From FEN-1350 sp964386005 (GTDB lineage: Bacteria > Planctomycetota > Phycisphaerae > Sedimentisphaerales > Anaerohalosphaeraceae), in contig CAYLSB010000001.1 in assembly GCA_964386005.1 (NCBI GenBank), forward strand, positions 1 through 64,000: 64,000 nt of DNA, given 5' to 3'. The translations under genes were made by a program, and so were the position numbers. Within the stretch, counting starts at the first letter, position 1; every line of letters starts with the position of its first letter. Under the pieces are notes generated by a model. That model worked only from the letters and a program-made list of their open reading frames with translations. It did no database searches and was not told the origin of the DNA. Below, one piece after another: positions 18,479 to 27,300 of this stretch.

Positions 18479-19110
18479 TACCGTATCTCCGCAAAATTCT
18501 CCAGCAACTTCATCCCGAACTTGTGGCTTTTCTCGGGATGAAACTGGACGCCGAAAAGATTTTCCTTCTCGACGGCCGAAACAAAATCGGTTCCGTATTG
18601 CGTTGTACCTACAACATCTCCCTTCTCCTCGCATACGACATGATACGAATGGACAAAATAAAATCGCGGCGGTTCATTCATGCCCCGAAACAATCGGCTG
18701 TCCTTTTCGACATGGACAAGATTCCATCCCATATGCGGGATTTTCAAGGGCACGGGCCCGGCCGGATCCGGTCGAAACCGAACCGTGGAGGCGGATAACC
18801 AACCCAGACCGGCAAGGGATCCTTCTTCGCTGCTCCGCGTAAATAACTGCATCCCAAGACAGATGCCCAATATCGGAACTTTATCCGCGGTCGCCCGGTC
18901 GGTTAAAACCGAAAGAAGCCCCGAATCCCTGATTCGCTGCATTCCATGGTCAAACGCGCCGACACCCGATAAGATGAGTTTGTCCGCTTGTCGTATCTCC
19001 GACGCGTTTCCGCTGATAACGCTTTGTTTGCCGATATGATGAAGCATATTCCGGATCGAACCGAGATTGCCCATCCCATAATCCACGATCACAATCGGAT
19101 GATTGCGCAA
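18478..19110 (-). CDS. HisH-like glutamine amidotransferase
   Basis: The 210-residue class I amidotransferase has an intact triad: Cys84 in GICLGMQ, His191 and Glu193 in HPEKS. It hydrolyses glutamine and should pass ammonia through the HisF-like barrel to the WbpG-like enzyme. The start is a TTG at 19110 with AAAGG upstream. No ATG lies before the conserved VDYGMGN strand, and the acyltransferase stop is four bases away. It is probably HisH2 of the amidotransferase complex rather than histidine-biosynthetic HisH. Confidence 0.92.
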   Translation of the reverse strand: MRNHPIVIVDYGMGNLGSIRNMLHHIGKQSVISGNASEIRQADKLILSGVGAFDHGMQRIRDSGLLSVLTDRATADKVPILGICLGMQLFTRSSEEGSLAGLGWLSASTVRFRPDPAGPVPLKIPHMGWNLVHVEKDSRLFRGMNEPPRFYFVHSYHVVCEEKGDVVGTTQYGTDFVSAVEKENLFGVQFHPEKSHKFGMKLLENFAEIR

Positions 19111-19114
19111 GAGA

Positions 19115-19651
19115 TCAACCTTTCCGATTGCGGATCATTCGGGCGGGCACGCCCGCCACGACACAATAGGCGTGTACGTCGCGGGTCACGACGGCCCCCG
19201 CGCCGACGATCGCGCCTTCCCCGATCCGGACGCCGGGCAACAGGATCGCGCCGATTCCGATATCGCAGCCGTCTTCGATGACCACCGGTTTCGTTTCCAA
19301 ATCGTGAAATAAAATCGGTTTGGTTATTTCCGTATCCCGATGCGCGGAAGTGATGATTTTCACCATGGGGCCAATCCCCACCGCTTTTCCGATTCGGATT
19401 CCCCCGGCGCTGTGAAAAAAACAGGACTGGCCGATCCAGCAATGATCGCCGATCCACATCTCATTGCGGTAATATGCTTTCAATACCGTATTGTGGCCGA
19501 CGTACACATTATCGCCAAGGGTAATGTTTTCAGGGTGGAAGACGAGCACTCCGGATTCAAAGATCACGTTCGTGCCCAGCGATCGAAAATCCCCGGCCTC
19601 AAAACGACCGTCGCCGTGACTCGAATATTGTTTATACCCCCGGATATCCAT
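19115..19651 (-). CDS. Left-handed beta-helix sugar acyltransferase
   Basis: The ATG at 19651 gives 178 residues; a TTG start at 19708 would overlap the aminotransferase gene. Hexapeptide repeats ([LIV]-G-x4) run through the protein (ITLGDNVYVGHNTVL, WIGDHCWIGQ, IRIGKAVGIGP, VVIEDGCDIGIGAILLPGVRIGEGAIVGAGAVVTRDV). They form the prism of acyl-CoA-dependent N- or O-acetyltransferases. After an aminotransferase step, N-acetylation of the new amine (a WbpD-like role) is the likely reaction and would create the acetamido group that WbpG converts. A serine-acetyltransferase-type O-acetylation cannot be excluded. Confidence 0.85.
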   Translation of the reverse strand: MDIRGYKQYSSHGDGRFEAGDFRSLGTNVIFESGVLVFHPENITLGDNVYVGHNTVLKAYYRNEMWIGDHCWIGQSCFFHSAGGIRIGKAVGIGPMVKIITSAHRDTEITKPILFHDLETKPVVIEDGCDIGIGAILLPGVRIGEGAIVGAGAVVTRDVHAYCVVAGVPARMIRNRKG

Positions 19652-19662
19652 ATTGATATTCT

Positions 19663-20772
19663 CTATACCTTGGGTGTCCAACACATTTTGATTTGATCGG
19701 AAATCCAATCCACCTCGTGGTCCCGAACATGATGCCCCATGGGCAACGCCATCCCCTGCCGAAACGCTCTGACCGCATTGGGAAAATCGTCGTTATGATA
19801 ACCATATTTCTGTTGATAATACGGCAGACAGTTCAAGGCATGGGCTCCGAGATTGGTCTCAACGCCCGCCGCTCGTAAGGAACGGATCCATTGGTCGCGA
19901 TCCGCGGAATCCTCGGTCAGGATATGATATGTTTGATAGACCGCTTTTCGATCGGCACATCGAGACGGCGTTTTCACACAGGGTAGTCCGGACAGCTTTT
20001 CGTCATACCGAGCGGCGATTCGAATTCTCTCCTCGATCAGGGTATCGATTTCCGTAAGCTGGCACAAACCCAGCGCCGCCTGAAAATCGGTCATTCGATA
20101 ATTCAAACCGGCGTACATGAAGGATGGTTTTCCGTCTTGAACGACGATGCCATGATTGCGCAGGGCCCGAATTCGTTCGGCCAATCCATCCTGATTCGTA
20201 ACTACGGCGCCGCCTTCGCCCGTCGTAATGGCCTTGCGAGGATGGAAACTGAAACACCCGACGGTTCCAAACGTGCCAACCTTTGTATTTCGAAATTCGG
20301 CCCCCAGCGCACAGGCGGCATCTTCGACAACCTGAAGATCCTGTCTCCCGGCCGTCGCGCATAGGGCATCCATATCCGCCGATTGCCCGAATTCATGGAC
20401 GGGCAGAATCAATCGGGTTCGTGAGGTTATCGCTTTCTCAAGTCGGGAACAATCCATGCAGAAATCGTCCAAACCAATATCCACAAAAACGGGTTTGGCC
20501 CCGAGAAGTTCGACCACATTGGCCGTAGCGGGGAACGTAAACGCCGGCACAATCACCTCATCCCCCGGTGCGATATCCAGGGCCATCAGCGAAAGATGAA
20601 GTGCGGCCGTTCCCGAAGAAACGACGATAGCATGTTTCACCTGCAAATACGTCTGCAAAGCCGCCTCCAATCGGCTCACATAGATTCCTTGAACGAGATC
20701 GCCGGATTGCAGGACTCGGACGACCTCTTCAATGGCGGCTGGAGCGATATACGGCCTGGCCAGCTTAATCAT
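19663..20772 (-). CDS. DegT/DnrJ/EryC1-type PLP sugar aminotransferase
   Basis: The ATG at 20772 gives 369 residues and overlaps the epimerase stop by eight bases. The PLP-binding lysine is Lys180 in SFHPRKAITTGEGG. SSGTAALHLSL, FTFPATANVV and VEDAACALGAE are the usual cofactor-contact segments. The family converts nucleotide-linked keto-sugars to amino-sugars with glutamate as donor, for example WbpE. Context suggests it makes the amine that the neighbouring acyltransferase acylates. The keto-sugar-forming oxidase (WbpB-like) is not in this operon and would have to be encoded elsewhere. Confidence 0.93.
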   Translation of the reverse strand: MIKLARPYIAPAAIEEVVRVLQSGDLVQGIYVSRLEAALQTYLQVKHAIVVSSGTAALHLSLMALDIAPGDEVIVPAFTFPATANVVELLGAKPVFVDIGLDDFCMDCSRLEKAITSRTRLILPVHEFGQSADMDALCATAGRQDLQVVEDAACALGAEFRNTKVGTFGTVGCFSFHPRKAITTGEGGAVVTNQDGLAERIRALRNHGIVVQDGKPSFMYAGLNYRMTDFQAALGLCQLTEIDTLIEERIRIAARYDEKLSGLPCVKTPSRCADRKAVYQTYHILTEDSADRDQWIRSLRAAGVETNLGAHALNCLPYYQQKYGYHNDDFPNAVRAFRQGMALPMGHHVRDHEVDWISDQIKMCWTPKV

Positions 20773-21727
20773 GTGCAAAACTTTCCGCGGTTCGTCGGAT
20801 CCCTTCGTCCAAATCCACTTTGGCCCGATACCCCAGAATGGAAAACGCCTTTTCTACGGAGGGAATCCGCAGCTCGATATCCGCCGAGAGTGGCGGCTTA
20901 AACACGATTTTCGATTTGGAATTCAGAATTCGGCACACCGTCTGAGCCAATCCATAGGTGGTCACGATCGCCCTGGCGTTTCCAATGTTGAAGGATTCGC
21001 CGACGGCCCTTGGGTTCTCAATACACTGGACCAGGCAATCCACAAAATCATCGATGTAACACCATGCTCGAATCTGGTTGCCGTCGCCGTAGATAAAAAT
21101 ATCTTCGTCGCGGAGCGCGCTTTGAATAAAGATGCGCATGGCCCCTTCGCCGGTTTGACCCGGACCGTACACGTTAAACGGGCGTACGCAGACGACCGGA
21201 AGACCGAATTCATGGAAGTACGCCTTGGATAAATGTTCCCCGGCGAGCTTGCTCACCGCATAGGTCCAGCGGGCTTCGCCGGCGGTTCCCAGAGTAGTGG
21301 GATCGTTTTCGATGGGTTTAAAGGCCATGCTCCCAAATACTTCCGACGTGGAAAAATCGATCACACGATCCTGGATGTTGTTGTTTCGAGCGGCCTCCAA
21401 GACATTCGCTGTCCCGATGATGTTGACGCGCATCGTGTTGGTCGGGCTCTTGATCACGCTGTCAATTCCTGCGATTGCCGCGGCATGAATCACAATATCG
21501 CTGTTTTTCATGCCATGGAACAGTTTTTCATAGTCCAGAACATCTCCCTGAATCACGGAGAGATTCTTATGATTTGCATAGAGACTGTTGGAAAGGGTGT
21601 CTCGGCAAAAATTATCATAGATAACAATTGTATTATTCTCGATAAACCGTGAAATGATCCGATTGGCGATAAATCCGGCCCCTCCGGTGATGAACACTCG
21701 TTTGCCCGTCGTTCCGCATGTGGCCAT
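20765..21727 (-). CDS. NAD-dependent nucleotide-sugar epimerase/dehydratase (extended SDR)
   Basis: The start is the ATG at 21727 (320 residues, GGAGAA upstream). The Rossmann motif GGAGFI is at 15-20, with the catalytic STSEVFG at 126-132 and Y156-x3-K160 (YAVSK). The Thr-Ser-Glu triad lacks the Asp-Glu pair of 4,6-dehydratases, so a C4 epimerase or a decarboxylase-like UDP-sugar enzyme is more likely than an RmlB-type dehydratase. It is the first gene of the polysaccharide operon. Confidence 0.88.
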   Translation of the reverse strand: MATCGTTGKRVFITGGAGFIANRIISRFIENNTIVIYDNFCRDTLSNSLYANHKNLSVIQGDVLDYEKLFHGMKNSDIVIHAAAIAGIDSVIKSPTNTMRVNIIGTANVLEAARNNNIQDRVIDFSTSEVFGSMAFKPIENDPTTLGTAGEARWTYAVSKLAGEHLSKAYFHEFGLPVVCVRPFNVYGPGQTGEGAMRIFIQSALRDEDIFIYGDGNQIRAWCYIDDFVDCLVQCIENPRAVGESFNIGNARAIVTTYGLAQTVCRILNSKSKIVFKPPLSADIELRIPSVEKAFSILGYRAKVDLDEGIRRTAESFAHD

Positions 21728-22250
21728 AGATTCCGTTCTCCGTTTTTCTGTTAATCGGGGCGTTGGAATGAATTCCGTCCGGCAAACTTCGAAACCGCCC
21801 ATCGCCACCCTCAAACTTTCCTTGTTCGAGTCGAAACCGGAAATTGAGGGTCGGCATATTCCAATTCATTACATAACAGATGCATATAATCCATTCATGA
21901 CTCACACGTTTATTCCGGTACGCAACGACCGGCACATGATGCCCGTTACCTTGGTCATGGGATTACCGATTCCCGGTTGTTCGGAACCTCATCGGGGTCA
22001 ACCGGCTCGGCCATCACTTCCACACAATCGCATCACAGACCTTCGCAACCATAGAACTGCGCATCGAGGGTTACGCCGTGTCCGACTCGGAATAGAAGGA
22101 AACGTCATCGGAAAAAACTTATACGCGCGGATGACGATATTGTCAATGAAATTTTGGGCGGGAAACGGCACAAACGGCCGCCGAGCCGAGCATGGAACAG
22201 GTATCCAACCCTCTTCGAGATAGGGAATCCCGAAACGATATTGCCTTTCT
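21728..22250. other. Long leader/intergenic stretch, no gene recognised
   Basis: The 523 bases between the polysaccharide operon start and the DUF4870 gene hold open frames on both strands, but none has a ribosome-binding site or protein-like composition. The region around 21840-21900 is A+T-rich and could hold the operon promoter, and a long untranslated leader is possible. I see no repeat, tRNA or riboswitch core. Confidence 0.4.
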
Positions 22251-22736
22251 TTACTTAATAAAAGTGATCGCCAATGGATACTTCCATACCTGGCCGTTGT
22301 TGGCCTTGACGCCGCCCATAATGGGGAAGACAATATTGAGAACGACTAACGCGATCAGCATCGGAATTCCAATGAGAACGACCGTCAAAACCGAACAAAT
22401 CGCCACATAAAGAATGGAGGAAATAATCCAATTGGTGATATTTTTCCCATGGGCGTCGAGACCGGGCAATTCCTTCTTTTTGACCTGCCAGATGACAATG
22501 GCCAGTACAGCGCCGATAATCGCGTAGTTCAGCAGGAGGGAAAAATGCATGAGCATGGCCCAGAGCCGCTCCTGCTCGGCCAGGCGTTCCGGCGACATGG
22601 ATACAGGGGAGGATTCGGCCGGTTGATGGGAAGGCGGATTCAAAATGGCCGCCTTCGCCTTGACATATTCTTCTTCCGATAAAGCCCCTCTATCCCGCAG
22701 TTCCTGTAACTTGCTGAGTTCCTCGGCAATATTCAT
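22251..22736 (-). CDS. SHOCT plus DUF4870 (Tic20-like) membrane protein
   Basis: The ATG at 22736 (161 residues, GGGAG upstream) begins a SHOCT-type helix-turn-helix (LSKLQELRDRGALSEEEYVKAKAAIL). A C-terminal DUF4870 domain follows, with three membrane segments (LLNYAIIGAVLAIVIWQV, the WIISSILYVAICSVLTVVLI region, LVVLNIVFPIMGG) and the family's typical ending NNGQVWKYPLAI. SHOCT modules are thought to mediate oligomerisation. The function of DUF4870 proteins is unknown. Longer upstream readings lack a ribosome-binding site. Confidence 0.85.
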   Translation of the reverse strand: MNIAEELSKLQELRDRGALSEEEYVKAKAAILNPPSHQPAESSPVSMSPERLAEQERLWAMLMHFSLLLNYAIIGAVLAIVIWQVKKKELPGLDAHGKNITNWIISSILYVAICSVLTVVLIGIPMLIALVVLNIVFPIMGGVKANNGQVWKYPLAITFIK

Positions 22737-23204
22737 GGCCCGATCTCCCAATAGGTTTTCATAATACTCGGTTGGACGACAATTGCATTCCGGTTGCCGC
22801 GCCGAACAAGATTGTACCATCGGGGCCGCGGTGGTCAATATAGAGATTTTCCTTTGCCCGCGTGTCCGCTCCGATGGGGTCAAGGCAATGGATATCCATC
22901 GATGTAGTCAACGAATCGTCGAAATGATATCGCCTCTTGAACGGTTCATCGGTCTGCAAACCGAGAATCTAACGACTTTATCATCCTTTGGGAGCAATGA
23001 ACCTGCGATTATTTGTCCATACAGGGCGATTGTCGGTCCTTCATCGGTATTTCCCCGGATCTGATAATGCCAATTCTGATGCACTGTACAGAGCGGTTTT
23101 ATCGGTCCCGACCTTATAATGATCAAGGTATCCAGCAAAAAAGTGTTAATTCAATTCCCCATCTTTCCGATACGAATTCATACAGGAATCCATGCGAGGC
23201 CAAC
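22737..23204. other. Divergent intergenic region between DUF4870 and FIST genes
   Basis: The 468 bases carry the promoters for two divergent units. The open frame running into the FIST gene from 23013 has no family similarity before the GTG at 23205, so it is treated as non-coding here. No clear operator or hairpin was seen. Confidence 0.4.
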
Positions 23205-24338
23205 GTGAATACACTGAGTGAATGTACTGAAAATGCGATTATGACACTGGGGATCAGCCGCGAATCGGACGAAATACGAGCCGCGGAGGAGCTGGGCACA
23301 TTGATCCATCGGGACGATAGTGAAATCGTCATTTTTTATTGCAGTTCCCGATACGAACTCCCGCGACTGGCGGATGCGATGGCAAAAGGATTTCCCGGCA
23401 AGACCATCGGGTGCACCACCGCCGGGGAAATATCCCAATTCGGCATTTCCGAACACAGCATCACGGCCGCTTGCCTATCTTCGAAGGCCATTCGGGCCCG
23501 TTCCCGTTTGTTGTCGCCGCTGAGTCGATTTGAGTCGCGCCAGGCCGAACAATTATCCAAAGAATTGTGTTCTGATCAATTCACCCCGACGAAATCCTTC
23601 GGATTATTGCTCATTGACGGTTTGTCCTGTATGGAAGAACAGGTCGTCGCCATGTTGTATGCCCAGTTTCAGGGTATGCCGATCGTCGGCGGGTCGGCGG
23701 GAGACGACCTGAAATTTCAGAAGACACATATTTACTCGGATGGACGATTCCACTCGGATGCCGCGGTGGTATGTTTACTTGAGTCGCAGGTACCATTCCG
23801 AACATTTCGAATCCAGCATTTCAAGCCGACCAGCGACAAGCTGGTAATCACCGAGGCGGATCCGGCACGAAGAAGGGTTATTGAAATCGACGGAGAATCG
23901 GCGGCCCAGGCGTACGCAAATCGGCTGGGATTGCGTGTGGATCAATTGGGACCGGCCGTGTTTTCAGAACACCCCGTGATCATCTCGATCGGAGGAGAAC
24001 ATTACATTCGGTCGATTCAAAAGATCGAATCCGAAGGCAGTTTGACTTTTTATTGCGCGATCGACAACGGCATGGTCTTCTCCCTGGCCCAGGGGAGGGA
24101 TTTGGATATAAACCTCCAATCCAGTCTTGAACAGCTCAACGGGGAATTGGGGCAGGTTCACCTCATTCTTGGATTTGACTGCATTCTGCGGCGGCTGGAA
24201 TGTCAGAGCAAAGGATTGGTCGAACCGGTCGAACGGATTCTTGGCAAGGTGCCCTTCCTCGGATTTTCAACCTTCGGCGAACAATTTAACTCGCTCCACG
24301 TCAACCAAACCCTGACAGGCGTAGCCCTGGGAGGGTAA
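23205..24338 (+). CDS. FIST-domain ligand sensor protein
   Basis: The GTG at 23205 has GAGG five bases upstream and gives 377 residues; an in-frame ATG at 23013 would add 64 unlike residues. The N-terminal FIST half (IVIFYCSSRYELPRLADAM, TIGCTTAGEI, GLLLIDGLSCMEEQVV, VGGSAGDDLKF) and FIST_C half (GHYI-type SIGGEHYIRSI, FLGFSTFGEQFNS) are complete. FIST domains are extracytoplasmic-type small-ligand sensors, and one branch (NosP) binds haem and nitric oxide and controls an adjacent histidine kinase. The kinase gene here follows after four bases. I cannot tell the ligand from sequence. Confidence 0.9.
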   Translation: MNTLSECTENAIMTLGISRESDEIRAAEELGTLIHRDDSEIVIFYCSSRYELPRLADAMAKGFPGKTIGCTTAGEISQFGISEHSITAACLSSKAIRARSRLLSPLSRFESRQAEQLSKELCSDQFTPTKSFGLLLIDGLSCMEEQVVAMLYAQFQGMPIVGGSAGDDLKFQKTHIYSDGRFHSDAAVVCLLESQVPFRTFRIQHFKPTSDKLVITEADPARRRVIEIDGESAAQAYANRLGLRVDQLGPAVFSEHPVIISIGGEHYIRSIQKIESEGSLTFYCAIDNGMVFSLAQGRDLDINLQSSLEQLNGELGQVHLILGFDCILRRLECQSKGLVEPVERILGKVPFLGFSTFGEQFNSLHVNQTLTGVALGG

Positions 24339-24342
24339 ACTT

Positions 24343-27300
24343 GTGTCGCATTCATCCGATTCCCATCCCGCTTCCGACGGTTTGTCTGAGATTGAAACCC
24401 TCAAAAGACAGATTGATGAATTGCAGACTCGATTGGCCCGAAGCGAAAAGATCAAAAAGACCCTTATGGAGCGGGTGGAACGCAGTATCGAGTCAAGCGG
24501 CAACGCCTATACCCTCTTCGAACGAAATATTCTGCTGGAACAAAGTATCCGGCAACGAACGGCGGCCCTGAAGGAAAGCGAAACCGCCTACAGGTCGCTG
24601 TTCGAACAAAGCCGGCTCAATGAACAGCGTCTCGATACCCTCTTCCAACTCAATCAGATGGCGGATGAACCTCTCCATGTTCTCAGTCAGTTCGCCATGG
24701 AAGAGGCCGTTCGTCTGACCGGCAGCACGATCGGGTATCTGGCCTTTGTCAGTGAGGACGAAAAAGTCCTGACCATGCACGCCTGGTCCCGTTCCGCCAT
24801 GCAGGAATGCCGGATCGAAGATAAGCCGATCATCTATCCCGTTGAATCCACGGGGCTCTGGGGCGAGGCGATCCGCCAGCGAAAACCGGTTATCACCAAC
24901 GACTATGCCCAGCCGAACCCCCACAAAAAGGGTTGTCCGCAGGGTCATGTGGCCGTCCACCGCCACATGAACGCTCCCATCTTCGACGGCAGCCGCATCG
25001 TCATCGTCGCCGGTGTGGGGAATAAACCGACGGATTATGATGAAACCGAGGTTCGACAACTCACTCTTTTGATGCAGGGTATGTGGAGTATTGTCCAGCG
25101 AAAACGGACGGAGGATACTCTTCGACAGAATCTCGATCGCAGCCAGAACCAACAGGAGGTCATCAGTCGAATCGCCGTTAGCTCGGACATCGCCGACGGC
25201 AATCTTGAACAAGTCGCAAAGCAGATAACGGAACAGATTTGTACCACGGTTCAAGTGCAGCGTGCCGGAGTCTGGCTATTTACCGAGGATTCTTCCGAGC
25301 TGCGATGCCAGGATCTATACGAAACGCCATCCCATCAACACTCCAGCGGAGTCGTTTTGCATCGCCGGCAGTTTGAAAAAGAATTTGCCACCCTCGATAA
25401 AGCCAAGTATATCGATGCCCATGACGTCGTGACCGATCCGCGAACCGCGGGGTACGCCGAAACGTATCTCAATCCCCTCGGTATCACTTCCATGCTGGAC
25501 GCCGGCATCCGTGTCGGCGGGCGCAACCTCGGCGTTCTCTGTATCGAACATGTAGGAACACCCCGTCGCTGGAACTACGACGAGATCGTCTTCGCTTGTC
25601 AGTTGGCCGATCAGATTGCCCTGACGATTCTCAATCATCGTCGGCGCCAGGACCAGCAGACCCTTCGGGAAAGCACGGATTACTTCAACGCCATATTTCA
25701 GAATGTCAGCGCCGGTATTCTCCTGATCGATCCGTCGACCCACACCATCGTCGATGTCAATCCCATCGCGGCCGAATTGTGCGGGACCACGGTCCGGGCG
25801 ATGCGCGGTAAGATATGCCACCAGTTCATCTGTCCGGCCGAGATCGGCAAATGCCCCATCACCGATCTGGGACAGGCCGTAGATCAATCGGAACGGATAA
25901 TGGTGCATTGTTCGGGCCGGAGGATCCCGATTCTCAAATCCATTCAACCCGTCCATATCGGAGGGCGCGATCTTCTGCTGGAAAGTTTTGTGGACATCAG
26001 TGATCGGAAACGGATGGAAGAATCCCTCCGAAGGAGCGAACAACGGTATCGTTCCATCGTCGAACACATCAATGACGCCCTGTATATGCACGATTTTGAC
26101 GGGATTCTCCTCGACGTCAACGACAATACATGTAGCTTGCTCGGCTATACGCGGGAGGAACTCATCGGTTCGCACCTGTCCTGTTTTGACGGACCTGAAA
26201 ATGCCCGTCATATTCCGGAACGCATGAAGAGTCTTATGGAAACCGGGATACTGGTTTTTGATGGAGAACATCTTCGGAAAGACGGAACCCTGGTACCCAC
26301 CTCCGTCAGCGCTCGCGTGGTTTCGCGGGAGGGACGCGGGATTGTCCAGAGTTTCCTCCGCGATATCACCGAACGGAAACGGGCCGAGGAAATCCTGCGG
26401 ATCGAACGACAGCGATTGGCCAGCATCATCGAGGGAACCAATGTCGGAACGTGGGAATGGAATGTACAGACCGGCGAAACGATTTTCAATGAACGATGGG
26501 CCGAGATTGTCGGATTTCGCTTGGAGGAACTCGAACCAATCAGCGTCACAACATGGCAGAATCTGGCCCACCCCGACGACCTGAAGATCTCGCAGGAATT
26601 GATCGAGAAACATTTCGCAGGAATTCTGGATTATTACGACTGTGAATGTCGCATGAAACACAAAGACGGTTCCTGGGTATGGGTCCATGATCGCGGGAAA
26701 GTGATCGAACGGACCGAAGACGGCAAGCCCCTGCGCATGTGCGGAACACATTCGGATATCACAACACGCAAGCGAGCCGAGGAAGCTTTGCGTGAAAGCG
26801 AACAAAAAGCTCGAGGATTCCTTGATTCTTCGTTCGGATTCATCGGCCTGCTGGCTCCCGACGGAACCGTCCTCGAAATCAATAAGACGGCCCTGGACTT
26901 TGCCGGCATTACAATGGCGGATGTTCAGGGCGAACGATTCTGGAATACAGTCTGGTGGTCTCACTCCCTCGAAATGCAGGACCTGATTCGAATGAGCGTG
27001 AAGTCGGCCGCGGAAGGGAAGTTGATACGAGGGGAAGCGACCCATCCAGCACAAGATGGAACGTTTCACACAATCGACTTTACACTCAAACCCGTCCCCG
27101 ATGACACCGGGCGGATTGTTCGCTTGATCGCCGAAGGACACGATATTACCGAACGAAAACAGGCCGAGGAAAATCTCCGCAAGGCCATGGAGGCCGCCAA
27201 CGCCGCGAATGTCGCCAAGAGCCGCTTTCTGGCCAATATGAGCCATGAAATCCGAACCCCCATGAATGCCATCCTTGGGTTTGCCGAACTGCTCACCCAG

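Noticed and set aside
17720..19110. Histidine-biosynthesis hisH/hisF
   Set aside because: HisF lacks the catalytic Asp11, WbpG is adjacent, and no other his genes are nearby, so the amidotransferase role is preferred.
21654..22223. Possible plus-strand gene between the polysaccharide operon and DUF4870
   Set aside because: No ribosome-binding site, unusual composition and overlap with the start of the epimerase gene; no similarity noticed.
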